DNA of 64,000 bases from an uncultured Eubacteriales bacterium (lineage in GTDB: Bacteria > Bacillota > Clostridia > Oscillospirales > Acutalibacteraceae). Below, piece after piece: positions 55,710-64,000 of this stretch (its first letter is position 1; each line of letters starts with the position of its first letter). Location of the stretch: NCBI GenBank assembly GCA_934692675.1, contig CAKUUD010000002.1:124001-188000 (forward strand). The letters run 5' to 3'. Under the pieces are notes generated by a model that did no database searches, was not told where the DNA came from, and saw only the letters and a program-made list of their open reading frames with translations. The translations under genes and the position numbers were made by a program.

Positions 55710-56507
55710 TTTTAGTTTTTTTATTAAGATGTACGATAAAGAGGATGCTGATAGTAATAAACTCAAAACAAAAGATACTTTTAAAGAAGTGCCCGGTATC
55801 AATAAACTATCGGTTCTAAAAAATTCTATTATTGCTCTTAATAGGCTGTAAAGAAGTAGGTAAAGAGCAAATATATTTCCTTTGGATAAATCTTTTTTCT
55901 TGCTGATAAAATGCAATATCAAAAAACAAACCAAACATCCCAAGGATTCATATAAAAAGCACGGATGAACTGTTTTGAATCCTGTGTTTTCGCTGCACAT
56001 TCCCCATGGGAGTGATGTTTCTGACCCAAACGCTTCTTGATTTACAAAATTTCCCCATCTTCCTATACATTGACCTATTATAACCCCGAGTGACATTAAA
56101 TCCAGCACAGAAAGAATATTTTTCTTTTTAATCTTTGAGATAATTACCAAACTTAAAATTCCGCCGATTATCGCGCCATAAATCGCTATTCCCCCATGAG
56201 AGATTTTGAATATCTCGGAAGGATTTTTAAGATAAAAATCTCCCGGATAAAAAATTATATAATAAATTCTTGCACATATTATGGCAATAAAAGAGGGAAT
56301 AATGGTGAAATTAGATATATCATTTGAATTAAACCCAAAATCTTTTTTTCGAGATTCTATGTAGCTATATGCTAGTAAAAAGCCAATTGAAATTATAATT
56401 CCATACCAGTATATTTTAATTCCGGGGCACTGAAACGCAATGGGATTAATTTTTAAATCAATCCCTAACCCCGGAAAAGAAACATTATAAGTAACGTTAT
56501 TCATCAT
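55695..56507 (-). CDS. lgt: Prolipoprotein diacylglyceryl transferase
   Basis: Attaches diacylglycerol to the lipobox Cys of prolipoproteins. The 270-residue membrane protein has YWYGIIISIGF, HGGIAIYGAIIGG and the signature GQCIGRWGNFVNQEAFG. It overlaps the M16 gene by 4 bases. It would serve the lipoproteins at 8958 and 29009. Confidence 0.95.
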   Translation of the reverse strand: MMNNVTYNVSFPGLGIDLKINPIAFQCPGIKIYWYGIIISIGFLLAYSYIESRKKDFGFNSNDISNFTIIPSFIAIICARIYYIIFYPGDFYLKNPSEIFKISHGGIAIYGAIIGGILSLVIISKIKKKNILSVLDLMSLGVIIGQCIGRWGNFVNQEAFGSETSLPWGMCSENTGFKTVHPCFLYESLGCLVCFLILHFISKKKDLSKGNIFALYLLLYSLLRAIIEFFRTDSLLIPGTSLKVSFVLSLLLSASSLSYILIKKLKSTAL

Positions 56508-57784
56508 TTTGGTGAAACTACAGATAAAGTAGAATGATTTGGATTCAATTTATTTTCCAAATCTTTATTCACTTCGTCAATGCTGATATTTTGCAAAGTT
56601 TCCAAGTAATCAAAAAGCTCTTTCCCCGCTATCGCAAAGTTAAACTGAGCTCTGGCTATTGATGATACACTGTTGAATATTTCAAGGCTTTGACCGTAAA
56701 TTGCATTTTTTACTCTGTTGAAAGTTTTTTCGTCGAGACCTGTTTTATGAATTTTTTCTATATGTTTTTTTATGACTTCCGATGCTTTCTCAGGATTGCT
56801 GGATTCTCCCGAAAAGATTACGGAGGCATAGCCTGGGCCTTCCAGGTACTCATCCGAAAAAGAGGCCATGCTTATTAAATCTTTTTTAACAAGTTCTTCG
56901 TACATCTCTGAAGACGAAGAAGAAAGGCAACTTAAAATTAAATCATTGCACACCGATTTAGCTATCGATATTCTTTTTCCTGGGTCAACGCTTTCCTTAA
57001 ATCCAAGGCTAAACATAGAATTTTCTATATCGAATTTTTGTACAATTTTGGGCGCTCTTACTTCATTAGGTTCTTCTGGGAAAAATCTTTCTACTTCTAT
57101 TTTTGGTAAATATTTAACTTTTTTGTCTACAAGCTCCAATATATCATCGCAATTTACATCTCCAACAACGCATAAGCACATGTTATTTAGATTGTAAAAA
57201 GTGTTGTAGCAATTATATAAAATTTCGGGAGTTATTTTTGCTATAGTTTCCACTGTGCCTGCAGTATCGATTCTAACGGGATTGTTTTGGTAAAGATTTT
57301 GAAGCAAATTTATGAAAACTTTCCAGTCAGGACTATCTTCATACATTTTTATTTCCTGAGCTATTATTCCGCGCTCTTTATCTACATTTTCTTGTGTGAA
57401 ATAGGGAGTTTGAACAAAATCCAAGAGTATTTCGAGAGGCTTTTCAATATTTCCGGCACAGGAAAATAGATAGGCAGTTTTGTCAAAAGTCGTGAACGCA
57501 TTGGCAGAAGCACCTGTTTTTGAAAAAAGCTCAAACGCGTCTCCTTCTTCTCCGGCAAAAAGTTTATGCTCAAGGTAATGCGCTATTCCATCTGGTACCT
57601 CGGTGTAAGAAGAGTGCCCTTTTATTCTAAATTTGTTGTTTATTGAACCAAAATTTGTTCCGAAAATTGCATAATTTGAGCAGTAACCTTTTTTGGGATA
57701 AACATATACATCTAGCCCTGAAGGGTGCTTGAGGTAAAAATATTCTTCTTTTAGTAAATTGTTCGTTATTCTTTTAGGATTCAT
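56504..57784 (-). CDS. M16 zinc peptidase (YmfH-like)
   Basis: A 426-residue M16 metallopeptidase. The inverted zinc motif is intact: H-x-x-E-H in GIAHYLEHKLF, with the downstream Glu in ERGIIAQEIKMYED. ATG 57784 follows AAGGTG; ATG 57799 has no site. It is paired with an upstream homolog that lacks the zinc motif, as in mitochondrial-processing-peptidase-like heterodimers. Confidence 0.92.
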   Translation of the reverse strand: MNPKRITNNLLKEEYFYLKHPSGLDVYVYPKKGYCSNYAIFGTNFGSINNKFRIKGHSSYTEVPDGIAHYLEHKLFAGEEGDAFELFSKTGASANAFTTFDKTAYLFSCAGNIEKPLEILLDFVQTPYFTQENVDKERGIIAQEIKMYEDSPDWKVFINLLQNLYQNNPVRIDTAGTVETIAKITPEILYNCYNTFYNLNNMCLCVVGDVNCDDILELVDKKVKYLPKIEVERFFPEEPNEVRAPKIVQKFDIENSMFSLGFKESVDPGKRISIAKSVCNDLILSCLSSSSSEMYEELVKKDLISMASFSDEYLEGPGYASVIFSGESSNPEKASEVIKKHIEKIHKTGLDEKTFNRVKNAIYGQSLEIFNSVSSIARAQFNFAIAGKELFDYLETLQNISIDEVNKDLENKLNPNHSTLSVVSPK

Positions 57785-59063
57785 GTTTTTCACCTTCATT
57801 TCCCGATAAAATATATATAGTGTCTAAAGTTATGTTTGATGATAATTCTATCACTTTTTCGCGCGTAACTTCAGAAATTTCCTCTATCAGATCTTCAAAA
57901 TTCTTCTTTTTTTCATCAAATGCCTGAGAGAGATAATATTGACCCAAAGCGCTAAGTTTGTCGTTGGAACGCCTTAAAGTTTGAGTTAGAAATAATTTGG
58001 TTTCTTCAAGTTCTGTGTCAGAAAAATTCCCTAAGGTTATGTCTTTGAGCTGTTCAAGTATTTCGTTTTTTGCTTTTTCGATATTGTGATTTTCTACTCC
58101 GCTTTCTACCAACATAATTCCTTTATGAGAATTGTACCTCGAAGAACAATAATAACAAAGGCTGAGCTTTTCGCGGACGTTCATGAAAAGCTTCGACTGA
58201 GGCGTTCCGCCAAATAAAGCATTTAAAACTTTAAAAGCCGAAATATCCTTGCTGGGATTTGCAATTTTCGTTCTGAATCCCATAACGAGTTTCCCTTGAA
58301 CTAGGTTTTGATTTTCCTTTACAGTTGAGACTTCACTGGCAGTTTCTATTATTTTTGTGGGAGGCCCAGGAATATAATTTCTTTTAATTGTTTCGAATTT
58401 CTCTTTTACTTTCTTGACTAAAGGTTCGTATGCTCCGGCGCCGGTCATTATTATTTCGATGTGTGATTCTGAAAGCAAATTTTTCCACGCAGAGTACACG
58501 GCATCTGCAGTGAGCTTTTGAGCGCTTTCTATCGTGCCGAGCTCATTGAGACCGTATAATTCATTCTTACACATTATTTCTTCGCAGCGCTGACGTGCAT
58601 AAAATCTTTTGTCGCTTTTTTCTGATTTTATTTCTTCTATTAATTGATATTTTTCTCTTTCCAAATCTTTTTCATCAAACGATTTTTCGTTTAAATTAGG
58701 TTCAAATATCATCATACATAATAAATCAAAAAGGTTTCGAATATTATTTGAAGCATTGGGGACAAAATTATCGTCGGGTCCTATTGCTGACAGCGTCATC
58801 ACTTGATAATCTCCAAGTTTCGAAATACTTGAAGAAATTTTGGAACCATATAATTCTTCCAGCCTTTGATTAATCATGCGCAGCGAGGGATACGATTTAC
58901 ATCCATGAGAAAGCAAATCCGGAAGCACTGCATTTGCGGAGATGTTTTCTTTTTTTAATGGAGAAAAAAATGATATTGAAATCCTTGTATCTTTAAATTT
59001 AGTTTCGGGAATATGAGTAAAATAAATACCTTCTTGGATTTTAAATGTTTGTATATTTTTCAT
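57774..59063 (-). CDS. Non-catalytic M16 subunit (YmfF-like)
   Basis: A 429-residue M16 homolog. At the catalytic position it reads DLLSHGCKSYPS, so HxxEH is missing, while the rest of the fold (EELYGSKI, ERLI-type EKYQLIEEI, and the C-terminal FGGTPQSKLFMNVREKLSLCYY) is present. It probably forms the inactive half of a heterodimer with the next gene. Overlaps it by 11 bases. Confidence 0.9.
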   Translation of the reverse strand: MKNIQTFKIQEGIYFTHIPETKFKDTRISISFFSPLKKENISANAVLPDLLSHGCKSYPSLRMINQRLEELYGSKISSSISKLGDYQVMTLSAIGPDDNFVPNASNNIRNLFDLLCMMIFEPNLNEKSFDEKDLEREKYQLIEEIKSEKSDKRFYARQRCEEIMCKNELYGLNELGTIESAQKLTADAVYSAWKNLLSESHIEIIMTGAGAYEPLVKKVKEKFETIKRNYIPGPPTKIIETASEVSTVKENQNLVQGKLVMGFRTKIANPSKDISAFKVLNALFGGTPQSKLFMNVREKLSLCYYCSSRYNSHKGIMLVESGVENHNIEKAKNEILEQLKDITLGNFSDTELEETKLFLTQTLRRSNDKLSALGQYYLSQAFDEKKKNFEDLIEEISEVTREKVIELSSNITLDTIYILSGNEGEKHES

Positions 59064-59092
59064 ATTTTATTTACCTCCGGTTCGTATTTATA

Positions 59093-59398
59093 TTATTTTT
59101 CAGGCGGCCTTTTTTGAACTTTCTTTTTTCGTTTTTTCTTTTTGAAAATCGTTGAAATAAGTCCTATTACAGAAATACATATTAACAATATGCCTCCATA
59201 AAGAAGTAAAGAGCCGTCATAAATGAAATCGTGAGCGTATTTTGATGACTTAATAAAATTGAAATTATCTCCTTTTGAGTTGGATGACGACAAGAACTTA
59301 GTGCTAAAATCTGCAGCGTAGGAATTTATCTTATTAAAGGACAGTATAATCGCCGTGCTTACCGCAGTATTAAATATTTTTTTAAGTGCTTTATTCAA
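59093..59398 (-). CDS. Small protein with signal peptide and C-terminal membrane anchor
   Basis: A 101-residue protein. TTG 59398 follows CGGAGGT, giving a signal peptide (NTAVSTAIILSF) then a short Ser/Asn-rich extracytoplasmic part and a C-terminal helix (about 63-84) followed by a very basic KKKKRKKK tail. The topology resembles small envelope proteins with a stop-transfer. An in-frame extension to 59494 has no site. No family recognised. Confidence 0.6.
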   Translation of the reverse strand: MNKALKKIFNTAVSTAIILSFNKINSYAADFSTKFLSSSNSKGDNFNFIKSSKYAHDFIYDGSLLLYGGILLICISVIGLISTIFKKKKRKKKVQKRPPEK

Positions 59399-59506
59399 TG
59401 TTATAACCTCCGAAATTTTGCATATAAATTTGTATGTTATACTATAATTTTGATTACTATATAAGAGTTTATACAATAATTGAAAAATTTTCAATTATAA
59501 TTATTT

Positions 59507-59535
59507 TTGAAATTTATTTCATATTGTATTATACT
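59507..59535 (+). promoter_or_regulatory. Promoter of cdd
   Basis: TTGAAA (59507-59512), 17-base spacer, TATACT (59530-59535), 46 bases before the TTG start. Confidence 0.55.
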
Positions 59536-59580
59536 ATAAGAATTGAGATTATAAACAAATTCGGAAGGAGATTTTTTGAA

Positions 59581-59994
59581 TTGGAATATACAGAGTTGTT
59601 AATACGCAAAGCTTTGGAATCACGTGAAAACGCTTATACACCCTATTCGCATTTTAAAGTAGGTGCAGCACTTATTACAGATGATGATAAAATTTATGGG
59701 GGTTTTAATATAGAGTGTGCGGCCTATTCCGTGTGTAATTGCGCGGAAAGAACTGCTTTATTTAGAGCTGTATACGATGGTTACAAAAACTTCAAAGCCA
59801 TTGCAGTAGTCGGAGGGAAAGAAGGTCAAGATATAGATTCTTACGCTCCTCCGTGCGGAATGTGCCGACAAGCGCTAAGAGAATTTGTAGATCCCAAAGA
59901 ATTTAATGTTATACTAGCAAAAAATGAAAATGATTTTGAAATTTATACACTCGAAGATTTGCTGCCAGTTAGTTTTGGTCCGAGCAATCTGTAG
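59581..59994 (+). CDS. cdd: Cytidine deaminase
   Basis: Deaminates cytidine and deoxycytidine in pyrimidine salvage. The 137-residue product has YSHFKVGAAL, the CAERTA zinc/proton-relay motif (NCAERTALFRAV) and PPCGMCRQALREF. The start is TTG 59581 behind GGAAGGAGA; the open frame to 59434 is upstream of the site and hydrophobic only by chance. Confidence 0.95.
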   Translation: MEYTELLIRKALESRENAYTPYSHFKVGAALITDDDKIYGGFNIECAAYSVCNCAERTALFRAVYDGYKNFKAIAVVGGKEGQDIDSYAPPCGMCRQALREFVDPKEFNVILAKNENDFEIYTLEDLLPVSFGPSNL

Positions 59995-60021
59995 TATAGA
60001 TGTAAATTGGAGGAAATACTG

Positions 60022-60834
60022 TTGAATTTAAAAGAAAAATGCATTGAAATAAGAAAGAGCATCTTGACAGAGATAGGTACTTTAGGTGTAGGACACTTGG
60101 GTGGCTCTCTTTCTATAGTTGAATTGCTCGTGACTTTATATAATAATCACATGAATATAGACCCTAAAGACCCTAAAAAAGAAGGAAGAGACAGATTAGT
60201 AGTATCGAAAGGCCATAGTGGTCCTGCGATTTACGCTGTTCTTGCTGATTTAGGCTATTTTCCTAAAGATTGGTTATTAACTCTTAATAAGCCCGGAACT
60301 AATTTACCCAGTCACTGTGATATGAATCGTACCCCCGGAATTGACATGACCACCGGATCTTTAGGTCAAGGCTTTTCTTGTGCCGTTGGAATAGCTCTTG
60401 CTTCAAAATTAAAATCCGATGGCGCTAAAATTTACACCATCATAGGCGACGGAGAAACTCAAGAAGGTCAAATTTGGGAAGCTGCTATGTTTGCTTCTCA
60501 TAAAAATTTGAATAATTTAATTGCTTTTACAGATTATAATAAGCTCCAGTTAGATGGAGAGGTAAAGGATATCTGCGGAATAGAACCACTCGATAAAAAA
60601 TGGGAAGCTTTTGGATGGAACGTTTGGACAGTAGATGACGGAAACGATTGCGAAAAGATAAACGAGGCTATCTTGGAATCGAAAAATTCCGATAAGCCCG
60701 TAATGATAATACTTAATACAGTGAAAGGCTCCGGAATCAAATTTGCAGAAGATGCTGGGGTTTCGAATCATAGCATGAACGTAAGTAAAGAAATGTTTGA
60801 AAAGGGCATGCAGGAATTGGGAGGCAAATGTTAA
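60022..60834 (+). CDS. Transketolase, N-terminal subunit
   Basis: Thiamine-diphosphate-binding half of a split transketolase, 270 residues. It has GVGHLGGSLSIVELL, SKGHSGPAIY, MTTGSLGQGFSCAVGIAL and the ThDP motif GDGETQEGQIWEAA. The start is TTG 60022 behind GGAGGA; the frame is open 15 bases upstream through the site itself. Typical two-gene form of Clostridia. Confidence 0.94.
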   Translation: MNLKEKCIEIRKSILTEIGTLGVGHLGGSLSIVELLVTLYNNHMNIDPKDPKKEGRDRLVVSKGHSGPAIYAVLADLGYFPKDWLLTLNKPGTNLPSHCDMNRTPGIDMTTGSLGQGFSCAVGIALASKLKSDGAKIYTIIGDGETQEGQIWEAAMFASHKNLNNLIAFTDYNKLQLDGEVKDICGIEPLDKKWEAFGWNVWTVDDGNDCEKINEAILESKNSDKPVMIILNTVKGSGIKFAEDAGVSNHSMNVSKEMFEKGMQELGGKC

Positions 60835-61763
60835 TGGAAATGAGAGAGCTTTTTTCAAATGAAATTGAAAAAATAATGAACGAAAATGATAATATAGTAA
60901 TTTTAAATGCAGACTTAGCTAAACCAAATGGATTTGGAAATTTACAAAAAAAATACCCCGAGAAAGTTATTAATGTCGGAATAGCAGAACAAAATATGGC
61001 ATGTATTGCCGCCGGCATGAGTAGCTATGGTTATATTCCATTTATTTGCACTTTCACGCCTTTTGCTTCAAGGAGAATATGCGATCAAATCGCAATATCC
61101 ATTTGTTATGCAAAACAAAACGTGAAAATAATAGGAACAGATCCTGGAATAAGTGCCGAATACAACGGTGGAACTCACATGAGTATGGAAGATATAGGGG
61201 TGCTCAGAAGTATACCTAATATGGTAATATTTGAGCCTGTTGATAATAATCAGCTGAAGAATTTATTGCCTCAAATTATTGATTATAAGGGTCCAGTATA
61301 TATTAGAATGTTTAGAAAAACTACTCCGGATATATTCAATGAAGATGAAAAATTCAATTTATTTAAATCTAAAGTTATTAAGTCGGGCGAAGATGTAAGT
61401 ATTTTTTGCTCTGGCATTATGGTATCGGAAGTACTGGAAGCAAATAAAGAACTTGAAAAATTGGGCATAAATGCAGAAATAATTAACGTTCATACGATTA
61501 AGCCTCTTGACGAAGAAACTGTTATAAATTCTGCCAAAAAGACAAAAGCGGTAGTTACTGCCGAAAACCATAACATAATAGGCGGTCTGAGATCTGCTGT
61601 TGCTGAAACTCTTAGTGAAAATTGTCCTGTTCCTTTGAGGAGCATCGGTGTACGTGATACGTTTGGTCAAGTTGGAAAGATGCCGTTTTTGAAAGAAACT
61701 TATAATATGACTTCTGGAGATATTGTGAATGCAGTTTTATCAGTTTTGAAGATGAAAAAATAA
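60834..61763 (+). CDS. Transketolase, C-terminal subunit
   Basis: Pyrimidine-binding and C-terminal domains of the split enzyme, 309 residues. It has NVGIAEQNMACIAAGM (with the catalytic Glu) and the C-terminal TAENHNIIGGLRSAVAE. ATG 60834 shares a base with the upstream stop and follows GGGAGG; ATG 60828 is possible. The two proteins form one holoenzyme. Confidence 0.94.
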   Translation: MEMRELFSNEIEKIMNENDNIVILNADLAKPNGFGNLQKKYPEKVINVGIAEQNMACIAAGMSSYGYIPFICTFTPFASRRICDQIAISICYAKQNVKIIGTDPGISAEYNGGTHMSMEDIGVLRSIPNMVIFEPVDNNQLKNLLPQIIDYKGPVYIRMFRKTTPDIFNEDEKFNLFKSKVIKSGEDVSIFCSGIMVSEVLEANKELEKLGINAEIINVHTIKPLDEETVINSAKKTKAVVTAENHNIIGGLRSAVAETLSENCPVPLRSIGVRDTFGQVGKMPFLKETYNMTSGDIVNAVLSVLKMKK

Positions 61764-61773
61764 TCTTTATATA

Positions 61774-61802
61774 TTGAAATATTTATAAGAAAGTTGTAAA
61801 AT
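61774..61802 (+). promoter_or_regulatory. Promoter of glmU-prs-pth
   Basis: TTGAAA (61774-61779), 17-base spacer, TAAAAT (61797-61802), 56 bases before the TTG start. Confidence 0.5.
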
Positions 61803-61858
61803 AATTATCGTTATTTTGTTTTACGTATAACGGATTTCCGGATATAGGAGTGAATTTC

Positions 61859-62884
61859 TTGGATAATGTTTGTTGCGTTATTTTAGCAGCCGGAGAAGGA
61901 AAAAGGATGAAATCCAATATTCCTAAGGTTCTGTCTTCGGTGCTTTTTGAGCCCATGGTAGGTTGGGTAGTTAATGCAGTAGTAAAAAGTAATATAAGTA
62001 ATATCTGCGTGGTTACAGGGTATAAGCACGAACTGGTTCAAAAGTATCTTGAAGGCTTAGAACACAATTTAGAAAGTGTCATACAGGAAGAAAGAAAAGG
62101 TACTGCTCATGCCGTTATGACTGCGGGAGATTTTTTGAAAAAGCATATAGATGGTGACGTTTTGATTTTGGGAGGCGATGCTCCGTTCATCGACAAAGCC
62201 ACCATAATAAAAGCTTATAAAATTCATAAAAATTCAAATAATTCTGCTACCATTATTTCTTCCAGGATAGAGAATCCCACGGGCTACGGTAGAATTATAA
62301 GAGAACAAAAAGATTATAATGTCGAGGCGATAGTTGAAGAAAAAGATGCCACATTTAGCCAGAAATCAATAAAAGAAATAAATTCAGGAGCATATTGGTT
62401 TAAAGTAAGGGATTTGTTGGAATTTATTTACAGCGTGACTGATAATACTTCGCAGAATGAATTTTATTTGACTTCTGTTATAGAGCTTCTAATTAAGGGT
62501 GGAAAAAGAGTTGACGCATTTGAAGCTTCTTCTCCCGATGTGGCTTTAGGAGCAAATGACACGTGCCAACTTCAAAAATTAAATGAAATCGCGCGCAAAA
62601 AAGTTTTGGATGGCCTAATTGAAAATGGAGTTAAAATTCCATGCACAGACGGTATAATTGTTGGAAGGTGGGTTCAAGTAGGTTCAGGAACCACGATTTT
62701 ACCCAGCACAATACTTACCGGCAAAACTATAATTGGTAGAGAATGCATTATAGGTCCTTGCACTCAGATTATTGATTCTTCAATAGGTGATAACACAGTG
62801 GTTAATAACAGTTATTGTAAGAGCAGCGTTATTAAAGATAATCAGAAAATCGGACCGTTTGCATCTTTTTATAAAATTAAGTAA
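61859..62884 (+). CDS. glmU: GlmU-like uridylyltransferase without acetyltransferase part
   Basis: A 341-residue protein. The uridylyltransferase domain is complete: VILAAGEGKRMKS, QEERKGTAHAVMTA, LGGDAPF and EINSGAYWF. A short left-handed beta-helix start follows (about 265-341: VGRWVQVGSGT, IIGRECIIGPC). It ends after IGPFASFYKIK, about 110 residues before the end of a normal GlmU, so the acetyltransferase active site is missing. No remnant lies in the 50 bases before prs. The start is TTG 61859 behind AGGAGTG (GTG 61850 possible). Another enzyme must then acetylate glucosamine-1-phosphate. Confidence 0.88.
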   Translation: MDNVCCVILAAGEGKRMKSNIPKVLSSVLFEPMVGWVVNAVVKSNISNICVVTGYKHELVQKYLEGLEHNLESVIQEERKGTAHAVMTAGDFLKKHIDGDVLILGGDAPFIDKATIIKAYKIHKNSNNSATIISSRIENPTGYGRIIREQKDYNVEAIVEEKDATFSQKSIKEINSGAYWFKVRDLLEFIYSVTDNTSQNEFYLTSVIELLIKGGKRVDAFEASSPDVALGANDTCQLQKLNEIARKKVLDGLIENGVKIPCTDGIIVGRWVQVGSGTTILPSTILTGKTIIGRECIIGPCTQIIDSSIGDNTVVNNSYCKSSVIKDNQKIGPFASFYKIK

Positions 62885-62934
62885 AGCGTAAATTTGCTTT
62901 GCAGATGTTAAAAATAATAAAGGAGAGATAAAAT

Positions 62935-63897
62935 ATGGAATGTCAGGGGCGAGATTTAAGAATTTTTTCAGCCAATTCAAATCCAAATTTAGCTAAGGAT
63001 ATAGCAAAAGAACTAGGGTGTGAACTAGGAAAATCAGAAGTTAAACGTTTTAGCGATGGTGAAATTTCTGTTTCTATTCATGAATCCGTAAGAGGTGCGG
63101 ATTGCTTTATAGTTCAATCTACTTGTGACCCGGTAAATGATAATCTTATGGAACTTCTTTTGATGATTGATGCAGTTAAGAGAGCGTCGGCTGCAAGAAT
63201 TACTGCGGTTATACCTTATTTTGGATACGCTCGTCAAGACCGTAAAGCCAAACCCCGTGATCCTATTTCGGCCAAATTGGTTGCTGATTTAATTACGACT
63301 GCAGGTGCAGACAGAATACTCACCATGGAGCTACACACTTTGCAAATTCAAGGATTTTTCGACATTCCGGTAGACCACATAATTGCGGCTCCTATTTTTG
63401 CTTCATTTATAAAAGAAGTTGATGGATTTAATCCGGAAGAATTCACTGTTTTGGCTCCAGATTTAGGTTCGATTTCCAGAGCAAGACAATTTGCCACAAG
63501 GCTCGGGTGCCCATTGGCTCTCATAGATAAGCGCAGACCTAAGGCAAATGTAAGCCAAGTAATGAACATCATCGGTGATGTAAAAGGAAAGAAAATTATC
63601 CTTGTAGATGATATTATGGACACTGCGGGCACAATTTGTAATGCAGCAAATGCAGTTGTTGAAAAAGGCGGCGCAAAAGAGGTATATGCCTATGTTGCTC
63701 ACGCTGTGCTTTCCGGTAAGGCAAAAGAAAATTTGAAAAACAGCTATATAAAGAAGCTCATAGCACTAAACACAATAGATATTCCTGAAGAAAAAATGCT
63801 TGATAAATTTACAGTTCTCAATGTTGCTCCGATACTTTCAGAAGCAATTAAGAGGGTAAACAGCGATAGACCTATTTCTACAATGATTTTAGAATAA
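62935..63897 (+). CDS. prs: Ribose-phosphate pyrophosphokinase
   Basis: Makes PRPP from ribose-5-phosphate and ATP for nucleotide, His and Trp synthesis. The 320-residue product has [27 protein letters not shown], and the PRPP-binding [18 protein letters not shown] precedes the ATG. Conserved glmU-prs-pth order. Confidence 0.96.
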   Translation: MECQGRDLRIFSANSNPNLAKDIAKELGCELGKSEVKRFSDGEISVSIHESVRGADCFIVQSTCDPVNDNLMELLLMIDAVKRASAARITAVIPYFGYARQDRKAKPRDPISAKLVADLITTAGADRILTMELHTLQIQGFFDIPVDHIIAAPIFASFIKEVDGFNPEEFTVLAPDLGSISRARQFATRLGCPLALIDKRRPKANVSQVMNIIGDVKGKKIILVDDIMDTAGTICNAANAVVEKGGAKEVYAYVAHAVLSGKAKENLKNSYIKKLIALNTIDIPEEKMLDKFTVLNVAPILSEAIKRVNSDRPISTMILE

Positions 63898-63910
63898 TTG
63901 CGGTAATATT

Positions 63911-64000
63911 ATGAATTCGATCGATTATATTGTAGTGGGACTTGGAAATCCGGATAAAAAGTATGAAAGTACTAGGCACAACACCGGGTTTATGGTCGTA
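63911..64000 (+). CDS. pth: Peptidyl-tRNA hydrolase, 5' part
   Basis: The first 30 codons of pth, cut by the window end. It reads [20 protein letters not shown] with the catalytic His and Asn in RHNTGFMVV. The gene releases tRNA from peptidyl-tRNA. The ribosome binding site is weak. Confidence 0.92.
   Translation, partial: MNSIDYIVVGLGNPDKKYESTRHNTGFMVV

Noticed and set aside
57774..59063. Second active M16 peptidase
   Set aside because: The HxxEH motif is absent at the expected place, so this is a non-catalytic partner.
59434..59580. N-terminal membrane segment of cytidine deaminase
   Set aside because: The extension lies upstream of a strong ribosome binding site and TTG start at 59581; its hydrophobic residues come from AT-rich non-coding sequence and the promoter.

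Overview
The window is a stretch of bacterial chromosome from a low-GC, spore-forming Firmicute of class Clostridia. The evidence is AT-rich sequence with strong GGAGG-type ribosome binding sites, a cotJA-cotJB-cotJC spore-coat operon, a zinc-type L32, IreB, the YmfF/YmfH peptidase pair, and an FHA-FtsW protein next to a class B PBP. That last pair and the split transketolase suggest an Oscillospirales-like lineage; this is inference. At least ten genes start with TTG. I see no rRNA or tRNA gene, CRISPR array or insertion sequence.

Layout. 1-4.9 kb: dgkA-era-yqzL-recO, then feoA-feoB on the minus strand. 4.9-8.9 kb: a minus-strand two-gene cassette behind a perfect consensus promoter, coding for a contractile-injection-system (CIS) tube-adaptor-like protein and a 1018-residue protein with a polyproline linker and no signal peptide. 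No other CIS structural gene is in the window, so this looks like an orphan adaptor/cargo cassette and is the most unusual locus here. 8.9-12.5 kb: lipoprotein, two-component system, prmC. 12.5-17 kb: tgt, then asd-dapA-dapB for diaminopimelate and lysine. 17-28.9 kb: queA, rpsB-tsf, pgi, rpmF, der-plsY-phosphatase-typA, rplS, two tandem signal peptidases and a GNAT acetyltransferase. 29-31.6 kb: an NMT1/SsuA-type ABC importer. 31.7-32.7 kb: cotJABC.

32.8-40.5 kb is accessory: a secreted BspA-like repeat protein, a frameshifted gene, a large serine recombinase with a small upstream ORF, an oxidoreductase, a WYL-like/Nudix fusion, a possible structured RNA and a secreted orphan. 40.5-42.3 kb (minus): ireB, aroQ, yqeG and an rpsU whose S21 product carries an acidic insertion. 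42.5-50.6 kb: a surface-polysaccharide cluster (ExoA-like GT2, LicD, TarI, TarJ, GT4, polymerase, flippase). It is followed by FHA-FtsW and a class B PBP, and then by an ABC exporter. 55.7-59.4 kb (minus): two M16 peptidases and lgt. 59.5-64 kb: cdd, split transketolase, a GlmU lacking its acetyltransferase part, prs, and the start of pth.

Much of the window serves the cell envelope: undecaprenol kinase, DAP synthesis, UDP-sugar synthesis, septal or elongation peptidoglycan synthesis, polysaccharide export, lipoprotein maturation and signal peptidases. The rest is mainly translation and its GTPases (Era, Der, TypA, S2, EF-Ts, L32, L19, S21, PrmC, Pth, queuosine synthesis).
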